NCBI GenBank assembly: GCA_036872755.1
Contig: JAVHNS010000004.1
Location: 1,302,001-1,366,000, forward strand
Reading direction: 5' to 3'
DNA length: 64,000 bases
DNA from: Orbilia blumenaviensis
Taxonomy: Eukaryota > Ascomycota > Orbiliomycetes > Orbiliales > Orbiliaceae
Shown here: positions 46,983-59,180 of the stretch, piece after piece
Layout of the letters: every line of letters begins with the position of its first letter
Position numbering within the stretch: the stretch's first letter is position 1
Notes under the pieces: generated by a model
The model's database searches: none
What the model was told of the DNA's origin: nothing
The model's input: the letters and a program-made list of their open reading frames with translations, nothing else
Made by a program: the position numbers and the translations under genes

Positions 46983-48233
46983 TTAATATCTTAATTCCTC
47001 TTGTGTCAAGAGCTTTTGTAAATCAAAATTTAAATCGGTTCTGTCTGGGACCACTTCTTGCTTTCCTTCTTGTTCGAATACTTTGAACCTTCCGGGGGAT
47101 TGAACCTGCGAATTCATGTATGGTAGTCCCCCATTTTCGTCCCAATCAGAAATCGTCGGGACGTACCCACCAATAAGGCCACTCCTAGCCATCCCTGCAA
47201 CCCTGTTCAGATATTCATTGGGCTTCTGTAGTCGAAAAAACTGTGCTTTCGCTTCCTCTACGGGATTGATACTGAAGCCAAGTCTATTCAGTTTTCGCGC
47301 TGTGTAGAGTTGCCTGATTCCAAGGGGTACCGGCATGTATCCTTCCTTTTGTCTTATGGTATGCTGAAGCTTTGCTATATCTTTGAGGTAGCTTGTAAAG
47401 CCTTCCGGTTCGAGTGTATCTAAGTACCTTTTCACATCATCCTTATAAGGTGGCTCGATTATCTCATCGGGCAGTACTGTCTCTATTTTCCTGATACTAG
47501 CTTCAGTTTCCGGGGTAATCTCCATCATTTTCGCCTTTGCGTTCCTTGCCATTCGAAATATCTGTTCTTCTAAACTTTTAGGTGGGAATGGTTTCCCTTG
47601 TTCATGGTCTCGAGGCGGCATTACATGCTCTGGCTGTTGTTGGTTCGGCGATGTTGTCCTTGGTCCATCAGCACTCCTTTGTGGCTCCGCAGCATTCTGG
47701 TGAATCAACCGCATGACATCAGAACTGATGTCCTGAGCATCACGCTCCGCTATCTCATTCCGTTCAATCAACCAGCTCGACCCTGACTTATTCGCTACGT
47801 CTCCTGTGTTGAGTTTACTCCGGTCGATTTGGCTCCATTCCGCTGAGAGTGGCATGAGTCTTTTCCAATATGAAAGCTTCGGCCAAATAGGTGTAAAAAA
47901 TTGTTCTTTGCCTGGTGATGGATTCTGGTGGAATACTGCTACTACCTGAAGAGTGTTCTTGCTGCAGGGTGGATCGTTGGGATTGATTGGCGCGGTATAG
48001 AAGCCTAGCGTCGAAACGATTTTTGATTCGACCTGGACTACAATATCGTCGACTATCCGCTCACTTGTTACCCTATTTAGTGGGATCGGAATGCAAGAGT
48101 AGTCGCGCTGTGGGAACTTTCTGTATTCCCTGGGGGCATCTGGGGTAGGCGGGTCGTAAAATGATATTTTGATAGAATGCCCGGGATATATTGATATCAC
48201 AAGAAGGGTGAATATGGTTATCTGTCTGACCAT
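46983..48233 (-). CDS. Secreted orphan protein, 416 residues
   Basis: A single exon. Residues 1-20 look like a signal peptide (ITIFTLLVISIYPGHS). The mature part begins KISFYDPPTPDAPREY. An N-terminal roughly 120-residue segment with two Cys (YSCIPIPL and DPPCSKN) and a beta-like pattern is followed by a charged, Gln/Pro-rich linker and a helical, Lys/Glu-rich C-terminal half (LEEQIFRMARNAKAKM, VEEAKAQFFRL). I recognise no family domain. Composition is that of a real gene: a long open frame, polar mature region and hydrophobic leader. A lineage-specific secreted protein or effector is possible, but function is unknown. Confidence 0.75.
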   Translation of the reverse strand: MVRQITIFTLLVISIYPGHSIKISFYDPPTPDAPREYRKFPQRDYSCIPIPLNRVTSERIVDDIVVQVESKIVSTLGFYTAPINPNDPPCSKNTLQVVAVFHQNPSPGKEQFFTPIWPKLSYWKRLMPLSAEWSQIDRSKLNTGDVANKSGSSWLIERNEIAERDAQDISSDVMRLIHQNAAEPQRSADGPRTTSPNQQQPEHVMPPRDHEQGKPFPPKSLEEQIFRMARNAKAKMMEITPETEASIRKIETVLPDEIIEPPYKDDVKRYLDTLEPEGFTSYLKDIAKLQHTIRQKEGYMPVPLGIRQLYTARKLNRLGFSINPVEEAKAQFFRLQKPNEYLNRVAGMARSGLIGGYVPTISDWDENGGLPYMNSQVQSPGRFKVFEQEGKQEVVPDRTDLNFDLQKLLTQEELRY

Positions 48234-50508
48234 ATTGCCACTCGTCAGAGAATAGGAGTTATGTATCCGTGGTTACCATCTCAAGAAATGGCTTTCGAAC
48301 CCACACCCTTCGAATTCGTGTATGAGATCATGACGCACAAGGGAGCTTACTGATTATGCTTTGAAATTTGGTCCAAATATCTCTTTCCTACGCAAAACTG
48401 CTTTCATAGCATGGCACCATATTTGTAGTTGATAACAACGTAAAATGACTCACTCTAGTGTTCTCCAGTTGAATTTAGCTTTTGACTTGGTTGATTGATC
48501 CGCTAACAACTAAGCCAGCTAGGAAATTTGCTATCCGCGCCTGCGCCCAATTAATACATTTCGAAATTTCGAATGTTTCAACTAGCCACTGACCTCGCCT
48601 TTTTTTTAACTTCTAGACCACTAGATATGAGATATTAGAGGGGGCTATACAACGGTGGACAAAGGTTTAGGCGAGTTCCAGAGTCTCGAAATAGGATTGG
48701 TCGGATTTCCCGGAAATTTCAAACCGGGACTATTCAAATTGGGCGGGGTCTAGTTCTAAACGACAAGTTCAATTGTTTTCCTATATCTGTATATCAATAT
48801 CCACTTTGAAGGGGCTTTGTAGGTATATTGTCGTCTGAACGTTGAAATATTCGCAAACCATGGAATCCATCTCAAGTTCAAAGATCGAAATATACATGCC
48901 TACCCAGGCGCTTGCAACTCGCACAGAGATCCGGGTTGTTTTCGTATAAAGATCTTAATACTGCTGATATATGCATGGCCTCATACACGAGTATCAAAAT
49001 ATTAAATACTTAGCCAACGTAATTACGTATGTGGTAGTACCGCAGATAGCCGAAGGGGCTCTTGGATCGATGACAAAAATAAAATGCGTTTCCATGGCCG
49101 AGGCTGGACCATCTACAAATACTCTGATTGATATGCCTATTGCTGGTGCTAGATGCCTTAGCTTTAGTTGTTGTGCTCGAGTCTGCATTTTATTGTGACA
49201 TCTAGACCTAGGTAGTGCAGCTAAACGTTAAACCTGCAGGTGCGGCAGCTGCAGGCTAGCGGTCCCAGAACGGAAATTTTCCAGCATGCTGCATGTCTCC
49301 GTTCTTTTTTTGGAACTTGGACGTTTTTTTTCCTTACAAAAATCTTTCAACGGTCGTTTAATGGAGATACTTGTACTAAGGCAGCTCGGTCCAAATGACC
49401 TGAGGTTTTGAGGGGTCCGTAGATCTTTGAAATATTACCAAACGTGCAGTGGATGTTTAAACCTCTTCTAGAAGGCTACGAAGGAAATCCGAACCACTGT
49501 TCTAGATCCAGAAGGATCTGATGGCGGTGCAGTGCAGGCATTGCATATTAGCCCTCGCGTACTGTATAGCTATTTCAAGAATACCCGAGCATAGTAATAT
49601 ATATTATACAATAGGTTGCCAAATTTGGTATTCAATGAGGCCATCAAGATATAGTTACCATTCCCGGATGAACTCTTCAGAGATCATGGCGCCATGGCAT
49701 CAGCAAGCAAATGGGGTCGACAAATACCATCGACAGACGAAGAATGGCCAATATTGGCCAATCTCCCCCACATGTGCACAATGGTGGAAACAAGCTATTG
49801 CGGTCTGCATGCAGCTCGGTCGGATTAAAGTCGAAGCCCAGCTAGCTCTGGTGGGGAATTCACGCGGATGTTTCGAGCAAGCCTGAAATATCACGCCTAA
49901 TGATGTAAAATCGGTCGGATCCCTGGTGGTCTTTAAGCTGGCGCCCTATCAGGTTGTGCGCATTTGCAACAGTCGCTCCGCGGAAATAGACGGTCCTGCA
50001 AAAAAAATCAGTCGAATCAGCAAAATATCACACCACACAACTCAAGCTCACGCCTCACCGCATTTGAACAGCATCATGCGAGGCAAAAACCCTAGCTTGG
50101 AGTCGCAGAAATCCTTGGTCCGCTTACTTCAGATGCACATAATGTGTCCTTTCGCTATGTTTCCTTACCCGGTTCATTCTCGTAAACTTCGCGACATCGT
50201 AGTTTCTATTACCAAACAGTGGCTAACTGGGAGTCCCCGAGCCGCGAATGTTCCACACGGAGTTTTTCGACCCCCTGCGAGCTTCTCCAGGTCGTCTCCG
50301 CGTCTCCTCGGATTTGTCGAGTCCGACGACTGCGCAACAGAGATCTCGAGAAAGATGAGTAGACATATAAAGCCCCCATGGGCACCCAATTGTCTGGGTT
50401 GTATTCATCATCAGCATTCAGAATCGTCTAAACATTACCAAAGCAATATAAACCTCCATCTTTATAGCTAAACGACAAAGACAATAACAACATAAACTAT
50501 CTATCAAA
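48234..50508. other. Divergent intergenic region, 2.3 kb
   Basis: This lies between the secreted orphan (-) and the flavohaemoglobin gene (+). It contains the flavohaemoglobin promoter with a TATA-like site at 50364. Short frames here are not supported. Confidence 0.55.
50364..50371 (+). promoter_or_regulatory. TATA-like element of the flavohaemoglobin gene
   Basis: ATATAAAG lies about 140 nt before the ATG, followed by a C/T/A-rich leader ending in ATCAAAATG, a good fungal start context. Confidence 0.45.
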
Positions 50509-51945
50509 ATGTCTGAACCAGTTGTCCCACCCATGGTTCCTCCAACCCCGGAGCAGATCGCCATTGTCAAGTCCACAGCGCCAGTTCTTGAAGTTTACGG
50601 CGTAACAATCACTTCTACCTTCTATAAGAACATGCATGGAGACATCCCCGCTCTGCACGAAATCTTCAACCAGGCCAACCAACAGAATGGACACCAAGCC
50701 AGAGCCCTTGCGATGTCCGTTCTAGCTTATGCTAGATATATCGATAACCTTGCCGTTCTAGGGTAAGCCCCTGTTACCCCATATATTATTATTACTTTTA
50801 CCGAATAGTTATTAACATTTTTTTGCCACAGTGAGGCTGTCGAATTAATCTGCCAAAAACATGCCTCCCTTGTCATTGCACCAGCACATTACAACATCGT
50901 TGGAAAGTACCTTTTAGAAGCCATCAAGGAGGTCCTTGGAGATGCTGCTACCCCAGCAATCATCGACGCATGGGGCGCATGCTACTGGCAACTCGCCCAC
51001 ATCATGATAAATCGTGAAGAGGAAATCTACAAGGAGAAGGCCAACCGTGACTGGAGAGCCTTCACCGTTGAGAAGAAGATTAAGGAAAGCGACGAGGTCA
51101 CTAGCTTCTACTTCAAGCCAAAAGATGGAAAGCCGGTGGAGGTATATAAGCCAGGACAATACATCACTGTCAAGGTTGCCGTCCCACAGCAAGAATGGAA
51201 GCAGTGCCGTCAATACAGCTTGTCCACCAGCCAGAACCCCGAATACTACAGAATCAGCGTTAAGCGAATCGACGGTGTCGACCTCAAGACCCCTGGTGCA
51301 CAGGTCCACCCAGGTTGGGTTTCGAATGTCCTCCACGACACCGTCCAGGAGGGAGACACTCTCGACCTCACATTCCCATGCGGTTCTTTCTTCCTCGATT
51401 CCGAGACCAACCCTGAAGCCCCAGTCGTCCTGATCTCCGGTGGTGTCGGTCTTACTCCTCTGATGGCGATGCTGAACACTCTCGTCGACACTGGCAGCGA
51501 AAGACCACTCACCTGGATTCACGCCACTCGTGGCCAAAGTGCATATGCCTTCGGAGACCACATCAAGGCCGTCATGAAGGCAAAGAGCAACTGGCACGCA
51601 GTCGTCTACAACAGGGACTTGACACTTTCTGGCGATGCTACCAACTATAAGGTTCTCGGTGGCAAGCTCGACCTCACCAGCTTAGACCGAAATGCCGACC
51701 TCTATTTAGACAACCCCAAGACTCAGTACTTCATCTGCGGACCAGACTCCTTTATGGTCGATATGAAGGACATTCTCGTCGGCCTTGGCGCAACCGCCGA
51801 CAACGTCAAGTACGAGAGGTTCGGAACCGGAGACGTTGTCAGAGAGCCAAAGACAGCTGCGAGCTGCCCAGTCTCCCACGCGGCTGCAAGTGAAGGCATG
51901 AAATGCCCGGTATCAGGTGCTACCATGCAAGAACAATCTGCTTAG
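50509..51945 (+). CDS. YHB1: Flavohaemoglobin (nitric oxide dioxygenase)
   Basis: Exons 50509..50762 and 50832..51945 give 455 residues. The globin domain (about 10-150) has the proximal His in CQKHASL (His95) and the KHASLVIAPAHYNIVG block. The FAD domain has RQYSLS (about 211-216), the NAD(P)H domain has GGVGLTP (about 288-294) and CGPDSFM near residue 387. This is the full bacterial/fungal flavohaemoglobin layout: it oxidises nitric oxide to nitrate using O2 and NAD(P)H, protecting against nitrosative stress, usually in the cytosol. Canonical proteins are about 400 residues and end soon after the NAD domain; this one has a roughly 40-residue tail carrying two Cys-Pro-Val-Ser motifs. Codons are strongly C-ending, suggesting high expression. 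Confidence 0.96.
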
Positions 51946-52615
51946 TCTACAAAAAAAGGTCACATATCAACAGGAGCTTTGGCGTTAAAGATTGCATTGC
52001 TTTTTCTTCGGGATTTGAAAGATTTTGGATTAACTTTACGACCTTGTAAATATATATACCTGTCTCTTCTTCTGCTTTTATTATGGCATGATAGCTTTGG
52101 AATGTAATATGAAAGATCAGCTTGGAATTAAATGATTATCATTTGGATCCGCTCAAGATATAACGTTTCGTGACGAAAGAGTAACATGTGAAATAGAAAA
52201 TGGTCAAGAAACAGATCGAGAATGTGATAAGAAGAAAAAATGACAATGGCAAGCTGCATGCATAGCAACTACTCTAAAGCTGTGACCACAAGCTCTCCCC
52301 ATCTATCAGGTGTTGAACCGGCCCCAGTAAATCTAAATATATACAGGGAAGCGAAGTTGATGTAATAATGATTGATTAAATAGAAGAAAATGTGAAAAGA
52401 AAGAAAGAAAGAAAGGGAAATATGATTTTGGGTGTTATGACTATCGAATTAATTCCGCTGAATCGCATCACTGGAAACGTTTTCGTAACGCTGGGCAAAG
52501 CATATGTATATATAATAAATAAAGCAAAACAAGAAAAGACAAACCTATCGCCAAAAGTACTCAGCCCCCCCAAACATTCAAAACATTATTATATACTAAG
52601 TGATAGGCTGAGGAA
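51946..52615. other. Intergenic between convergent genes
   Basis: The 3' flanks of the flavohaemoglobin and DUF3405 genes are AT-rich, with a (GAAA)n tract at about 52397-52415. No coding sequence is supported. Confidence 0.55.
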
Positions 52616-55284
52616 CTAATGTTCGTTGGCCGGTGTTACACTCTTGACTGGGTGCAGGATGACGCTGTTCAAGCACATATTTCCGTGCTCTGCATCCCAC
52701 TCCCTTCCACCGCCATTGTCATCATACCCCAACCACCGTCTGTACAACATCCTCGCCCATCTCGAATTATAGAACCAGGTTGTTCCAGAGAAGTTGTGCT
52801 CGTTGATACCAAAGACACTTTCAACGTTTGATGATCCCTTGGTCCCACCGTTGAAGATGGAGTCGATTGTGGTCATGCTTTGCCAGTCCTTCTCAAACCA
52901 CATTGGGTGCGGAGCGTACACGGCTTTGAGACCGTGGTGGAAACAAGCAGTCGCCGGCCACATTTCTGAGGCGCAGCTGTGTCTCCTCTTCGAGTTTTCC
53001 TCGTGCATACGCCATAAGAGCCCTTTCGAGAGTCTGCTGGCGGTTACAATTGCTGCACGGCGGGGTGTTTTGTCTTTTTCGTCGTACACTTTGCAATCAT
53101 TTCCGAGATTCCAGGTTCCCCCGATCGGGTCGAAAAGTGGGAGCAGGGTAATCAAGTCAGCTTCTTCTCCAACCCCCCATTCGTAGTTATCTTCTTCTGG
53201 GGTGAGAGTTGGTGGTTCGGGTGGGTCAATTGCAGTGACGTTTGCTGGGAGAACTGGGCCCCAGACTGTAGAATTTGATTCTGGGTATAGGCTCGCTACC
53301 CACGCACTATACTCCTCCCAAGTTCCATGGACAGAGGGGATATAATGTCGGGCATTGCGTTCCCAGAGCTCCCTTCTCGGTTGTTTCTTGGCCCACTGGG
53401 AGAGCCCTTCCAGGAAATGGTAATGATTTCCAATCAACCTCATGTCCATTTCCCATTGCCAGATGAAGTCGTATTCAGGGTGTCTCCGCGAAAAGAGCTG
53501 CAGTGGCATGAACAATGACCAGTAAGAATCATGCCATGGGGCGCTCCAGTAGGAAGCCGCCATCATGGGCTCGTTGGTGAGCTCAACAATTCCCCTAAAC
53601 TCCTCTGGAACAACCTTGTTGATGGTTTCTTGGTAGGTGGTTTCGTCGGCCCAAATAGGGACATCAAAGTCCTTTACGTCAATAATTATGTGAATTTGAT
53701 ACTCTCCACCGCTTAAGAGCGAGAGCTCAGTTATCATGCGACGAAGATTGACGACATCCTCAGGTGCAAACTTGAAGCCATCATAAGCGCGGAGGACTAC
53801 AGCGGTTCGAGATTGGTACTTCGATATATCCGTGGAGTTCTCCCGCTGGGAATCCGTACCGCGCTGGGAGTCTATGTCGACCTGAGGGTCCATATCGCGC
53901 TTAGCGTTGCCCGTGGGAGGAGTCCAGATTGGGATGCTGCCCGCATGGGTGGGAGATGGGTTGAATCGGCCTTTGTTCCGGCGCACGCATTCATCTTGAA
54001 GTCTGGACCAGTTGACCCCGCTAAAATCGATTGTTGTAGTATTCTTCCAGTCTTCGTGTAGAGGGAGTGTAGTATTGTCGCCAAAGCCATACGGTCCGAG
54101 CAATGCATCTCTTTCCCAGCACACAGTGTCGTCAAGACCAAGCAGCTCAGCAGATCCAATCACAGCATCAGGTTTTCCTATTTGATGCATTTCATGTTAG
54201 CCGTAATCTCGCAAAATATTGCTTATAAATGTTTGCTACGCACGCCATGGTATCCCGGCATAGACCTTCGAAGGTGGATCCGATGCTTTCAGAACTTCTC
54301 CATCAATGAAACTTTCGCAAGGGACGTATTGGCCCTCATGTGTTTCCCGATATTCGCTTGAGGTATAGTCGGGGTACGGGGTGAATGGAACGGGCGTAGG
54401 AGTGGGAAATGGTTTTGAATAAGTTGGATCTGCTTCTCCTTCGACTTCGTCGCCAACTGGAGGATACTCAGGAATGTTTTCGTTTTTGGGAACGAGCTCT
54501 TTGATACCGCCGTAGTTATATTTTAGGCTGCGAGATGGTAAGAAAAACTAAGGGGTTAGCTGTGAAGTTCAACAACATCCAACAGAGACAGCCATAGCAA
54601 ATTGTTATATGCATATTTATAAGGTGTATACCGTTCTTTCCCATTCACCTACGCCATACACATACATCTAGCTTAATGTTGGACATGTCGCTGATTGTAT
54701 CTGCAGGAATACAAAACTAGGCTGGTCCGCGACGAGAGAGATATAACTTACTGCACAAAAGTTTTTTCCCATAATGGCCAGCCCCACTCATCCAAACCAG
54801 AAGTACGTGGAACGCCATATCCCCACCCTCTTCTTGCCTTGTCTTCCCTCCAGATCTTTAACTGTTGCGTAACAATGATCGGAGTGATTATTGCTAACAG
54901 TATAACAATTGCGATAAAGGTCAAGCATTGTCGTCTTGTGCATCTACGTTTCCGCTGAATATAGGCCTTCTTCGGCCAGCCCCATGCTGACTTTGGGATA
55001 ATTCTTGGATATGCATAACCAAATACTGTGCGATTCCGAATTTTCAGTTTTACCCAGACAAGATCGCTGCCCTCCGAGCTGAAGTCGTTGGATACTGTCC
55101 GAGAGACGGGAGAGGGTAGGAATGAGGAGTCGTCGAAGGAGGATCGAGGAGAGCAAGGAGATCGACTGAGGATGGAGTCCGTCTTAAGCTCCTGGTAGTC
55201 GTTGTCGCTGGGTGAAGAAATGGTAATGCGTATTGGTGGACGTAACGAGCCCACATATCGCCCGATTCGACCAATCGTCGACAT
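52616..55284 (-). CDS. DUF3405 protein, type II membrane
   Basis: Three exons, 54752..55284, 54244..54527 and 52616..54177, give 792 residues. The N-terminal roughly 120 residues are cytosolic and Ser/Arg-rich. One membrane segment (CLTFIAIVILLAIITPIIV, about 120-138) follows a basic RRCTRR stretch, so it is a signal anchor with a lumenal C terminus. A Pro-rich stem (NIPEYPPVGDEVEGE to PFPTPTPVPFTPYPDY) leads to the DUF3405 domain: KPDAVIGSAELLGLDD..CWERDALLGPYGFG, RTAVVLRAYDGFKF, HIIIDVKDF, DFIWQWEMDMRLIGNHYHFLE, PATACFHHGLKAVYAPHP and the final NGGGREWDAEH block. The domain is fungal, of unknown activity, and looks glycosyltransferase-like (W-E-x-D-M may be a metal motif). A Golgi location is inferred. 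Confidence 0.92.
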
Positions 55285-55442
55285 TGTCTCTTCGGCGCCG
55301 GAGACGTCGAATGGTAGTGTTCGAATACTATATCTATAGCCTGTCGATACCGTGTATAATTTTTTTTCTCTCTTTTTTTCTTCTATTTTAACTCTTCGTC
55401 CTTTGTCTTCGTTTTTTCCCGGTGTGGACTTTACTCAGGGAC

Positions 55443-55461
55443 AAAAAAAAAAAAAAAAAAA
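55443..55461 (+). repeat. Poly-A tract (19 A)
   Basis: A homopolymer in the upstream region of the DUF3405 gene. Confidence 0.9.
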
Positions 55462-55519
55462 GGCCTAGGTGCTTCTATCTTTCTTGTCGACGGTGAACGT
55501 CGTACAAGACAGAGAAGGG

Positions 55520-55545
55520 AAGAAGAAGAAGAAGAAGAAGAAGAA
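55520..55545 (+). repeat. (GAA)n triplet array
   Basis: Eight to nine GAA/AGA triplets upstream of the DUF3405 gene. Confidence 0.9.
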
Positions 55546-57366
55546 AGTATGGTTTTAAATGAAAAGGAGGGCTGGATTACATGCGGGGGGCTCTGAGATA
55601 TGTAGGCGCACAGTTATCGCCGCGGCTTTATATGTATATGTGACAATTGAGAGGAGCCCGAATTAACCTCGTATCGTGGAATCGATTTTACCCTCCTCGC
55701 GGCAAATCCTCGTCGCTGGTCCAAGCCCGAGCTGTGTTGAAGGGCCTGAAACAGGCGCAGCCAAAATCCGCTGATGTCTTGAGAATTAACCCACACAAAC
55801 GTTAAAAAGCGAAAAAACGAAAAAGGCCGTCAAGACATGCGCGTGAAAGGCAAGAAAATGAGAGAAAGAATGGAAGGTATCCGCATAGGTCGAGATGGCA
55901 GTGGAGAAGTCAGAAGGGCGAGACCAAGAGGCTGGTGCCAACGGCGAATATCTTGTATGATTTGACCTCTCCCTCTTCTTAGGTTTTTCATCCGGCTTGT
56001 CTTCGCCAATTTGCTGCCCCTTGAAAAAAGCACCTAATCTGGCGGGTTCAAGATTGGATGGGGGGGGCGGTGTATCAGGGGCCCCAGACCATCAGGGGCC
56101 AGCCCGTCGACCACCCAGCTGCCAGCTGCAGGCCATACGAGATTCTCTAAGCTTGAAAGAGGCACAAACTCGACTGTTTTGGTAACTCTGGTGGTCTCTC
56201 GCCCCCCCTTAGACTGCCCTCTTTAGCCTCGGTCATGCCTCCAGAATGTGGAACACCCGAGCCAAGGAGAATATCTGCTGGTCAACCAAAGCGACAAGAG
56301 AAATGGTCGAGGCTTCGAAGTCGCCATGGCACTAACTAGGCCATATCATGCACGTCTATGTATGTCTTCTGCAGTTCTGTACCGCTGTATGCAAGATATA
56401 TTTACTAACACTAACGGCCTCGTGTAGCTAAGTATACACCGCAAGACAATCGATATCGGCTACATGTATACAGCCTCGCCTGGTGCAGGGTATGGGACCA
56501 ACAAAGAAAGATGAAGAAGACGAAGACGAAGAATCTATACCGTTGCAACATGCCGAAATAACACGCATCGTGTCCCGTGTCACCACGCACACATGTATGT
56601 GCACATCAGAAACTGTATGGTCCAGAGTTCGACTCGAAGTCAAAATAACAATCGTCTGTCCATGGGCAGGCACACGTGGGGGAGCGCCGACAAACAGAAC
56701 TGGTGCCTACGGGCACCTCCACCACCATGCATAATACGAAAAGGAAAGCAGGAAAATGGACAACCAACTTTTTAGCTTTTAGGCCGAACGTGCGGAGTAT
56801 GGAAAGTAGGCTTGCAGATTTTCCCATCAATCCTTTGCATTGCATGCATCACCTCAGGATCCAAATCCAAATCCAACCCAACCCCAAGATAGCATCACCA
56901 TCCGTATTACATAACACTGATACCTGCCCGGGTCGCTCAGGTATGGGACTCAAATACATAGTTCTAACGGAGTCCAGCACGCGACAGCCGTTGCCTCGAG
57001 CCAGGGTTCCTGACGTTCTGTCAAACATTTTAAGCTTCTCGAAGGGTTGTGGATCAGTTTGACTCCCTTTCTTGCCAGAACTCGCTAGCCCAGCCACTCT
57101 AGAACGAGAATGATGGGACCCTGATTTAACCTCGGCCATTCAGATTTTGAAGCCCAGCCTGATCACCTGACCAGTTTAAAGCTCACAATAACGAGGAAGC
57201 CCTCCGACCAGCGACAACCGCAGCTCTGGCCTGCGGGGCAGAAACCCAATGATTATAAATTCCTTAACTTGGTCTGCTAGGGCGTGCTAATACGGAAATA
57301 TTGTCCTAGTTGTGCTAGGGTTGCGAAGGGTTTTGTCAGTCGCCTGAGACCTGTCTCGCTTTATCT

Positions 57367-57369
<3 letters not shown>

Positions 57370-57397
<28 letters not shown>
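57370..57397 (+). repeat. Poly-T tract (28 T)
   Basis: The longest homopolymer in the intergenic DNA here; it could be the tail of a lost retroposed copy, but no flanking duplication was seen. Confidence 0.9.
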
Positions 57398-57400
<3 letters not shown>

Positions 57401-58686
57401 TTCCAGCCCTCTGATGTGTCAGCAGAGTAGCAAATTTATACCAATGCCGCAGATATCTAGATCTAGGCAGTTAAGCATAGATCACCGCTAACTTCGAATA
57501 TTCACGGTCATTATCGATAACTGTTCTAAATATCGCGACTAGTCACCATAAGAAATTACTTGATTGTAGTTTGTATAGACAAGTGTCTTGAGTTGTGATT
57601 TGCATTGCTTACCAAGTCTAAAGTACGGGCTCAAGGTAGGATGATTGTTTTTTTTTAAACATCGCTTCGGAATTTTGACAAAACAAGGAGGTGTATATGG
57701 TATGGAGTAATATATGATTCATTGCTTGACCCTGCCTTCAATATTCGAATATTAGAGACCCAGGCCTAGTTTAATATTTGAACAACCCTGCGTCGGTAAG
57801 GATAATCTAAATTTTTGCTATGATAAGACAATAGAGATCTGTGTTAGCCATCCTGAAATATCCATTCTCGATGATTGATTAGGGTTCGCAACAGTTGGGT
57901 TTAAATGCATATGAATGGATGAAGTGTCGCAAATCTGAATCATATTTACCTGATTCGAAATCAATCCTATTTTAGTGAGTGGATATTGTCCCAATTCCCT
58001 AATTCGGCGGTTACTGTATTTCAAATTTCGCTTCGACGGAATCTCAATTACAACGTTAACATGCTCATGTCAACTCAGATACCCAAAAGAGCTGAGAGAA
58101 TATTAAGGTTCAATGATAGGACATCAAACAACGCAGTAGTTTGTTGCAAATACTAACTGCGACTGGCGACAATATTACAAGAACGGCGTCAGCTATCCAT
58201 ATTATATTAAAATATCAATTAAAAGATATTACTGAAGACTTCTGATCCAGTCTCCCAGGCTAGATGATTTGCGGTATACACACACCATGACTATTCACAT
58301 ACTACACATGAAGTTCTGAGATGCAGAACTATCCGTTGCTTTCGCCAATGTTAACTTGACGCTCAATACTTCTACAAATTCCGTAGTAAACACCAAAACC
58401 GTGGACTAAAGTTCGACGTTCTAGATGAGGGCTCTTGTGCTGAGAACAAATCAGAGTGCGGCATGATTCATACACATGCGATAACTGCCACTAATACCAG
58501 TAACCCGACAAAGTGTATGCAATGCATATCTCGTCTTGGTCCTATTAACGTACTGGTGCTAGCTACTTCTTAGAATCCCGATTGAAGTTATATTAAAACT
58601 TTTAATCTAAAAGCTTCAAAAAAAAAAGGAGACTCCTCGAAACTAGCCTAGGAGGCCAGGCATCTACGAGGCTAAAAGGAAACCCA

Positions 58687-58779
58687 TGGTTCCTACGAGG
58701 ATCGAACTCGCGGCCTCGGCGTAACTAGAGAATGATTCTCATATTAGCACCGCGCTCTAACCAGCTGAGCTAAGGAACC
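58687..58779 (-). tRNA. tRNA-Ile (anticodon AAT) with intron
   Basis: The minus strand folds as a full tRNA. The acceptor stem is GGTTCCT/AGGAACC. The D arm with A-box TAGCTCAGCTGG is intact. The anticodon stem is CGGTG/CGCCG with loop CTAATAA once a 19-nt intron (58723..58741) between positions 37 and 38 is removed. The B-box is GTTCGATCC. Mature length without CCA is 74 nt, and the anticodon AAT reads isoleucine codons as inosine-AU. A TTTT Pol III terminator follows about 10 nt downstream (58674..58677). Confidence 0.95.
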
Positions 58780-59180
58780 ATCGATAACGGGAGTTTTTGT
58801 GGGGGTTTTATATTCCACCCTAGCCCTGCTTTTCTTGAAATTTTTGTGGTTGACAAACAAGGGTCTGCGACAAAACAAACTATCTGGGTGGTAACCACTA
58901 AGCTTTCTGAGCTGTGAAATTATTTTTATCATTACTAATTTATAAGTTTGTCGGAATTTGGGATCGTGACTCGAGCTCTACAGTTTGAAGACCTGCTATG
59001 AAACCCGAGAAAAAACCTGGTGTTAGAATGTAACAATGTCAACAACTTCTTCGTCACGTTCGAAGCTTGGCTGAACAACAAAGGTACATGTATAGGCCAG
59101 GTGACTCTCTATTGCTTATCTGGTCGGTTCGCGTGTAACGTAAAATCATTCACTATGCCATAACTTTCTAATGTCATATA
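58780..59180. other. Short intergenic region
   Basis: This separates the tRNA from the 3' end of the large secreted orphan gene; no feature is seen. Confidence 0.55.

Larger units (their letters stand above)
55285..58686. other. 3.4 kb spacer with simple repeats
   Basis: This contains the DUF3405 promoter side with a 19-A tract (55443-55461) and a GAA triplet array (55520-55545), a 28-T tract at 57370-57397, and AT-rich DNA without supported genes. Confidence 0.55.
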
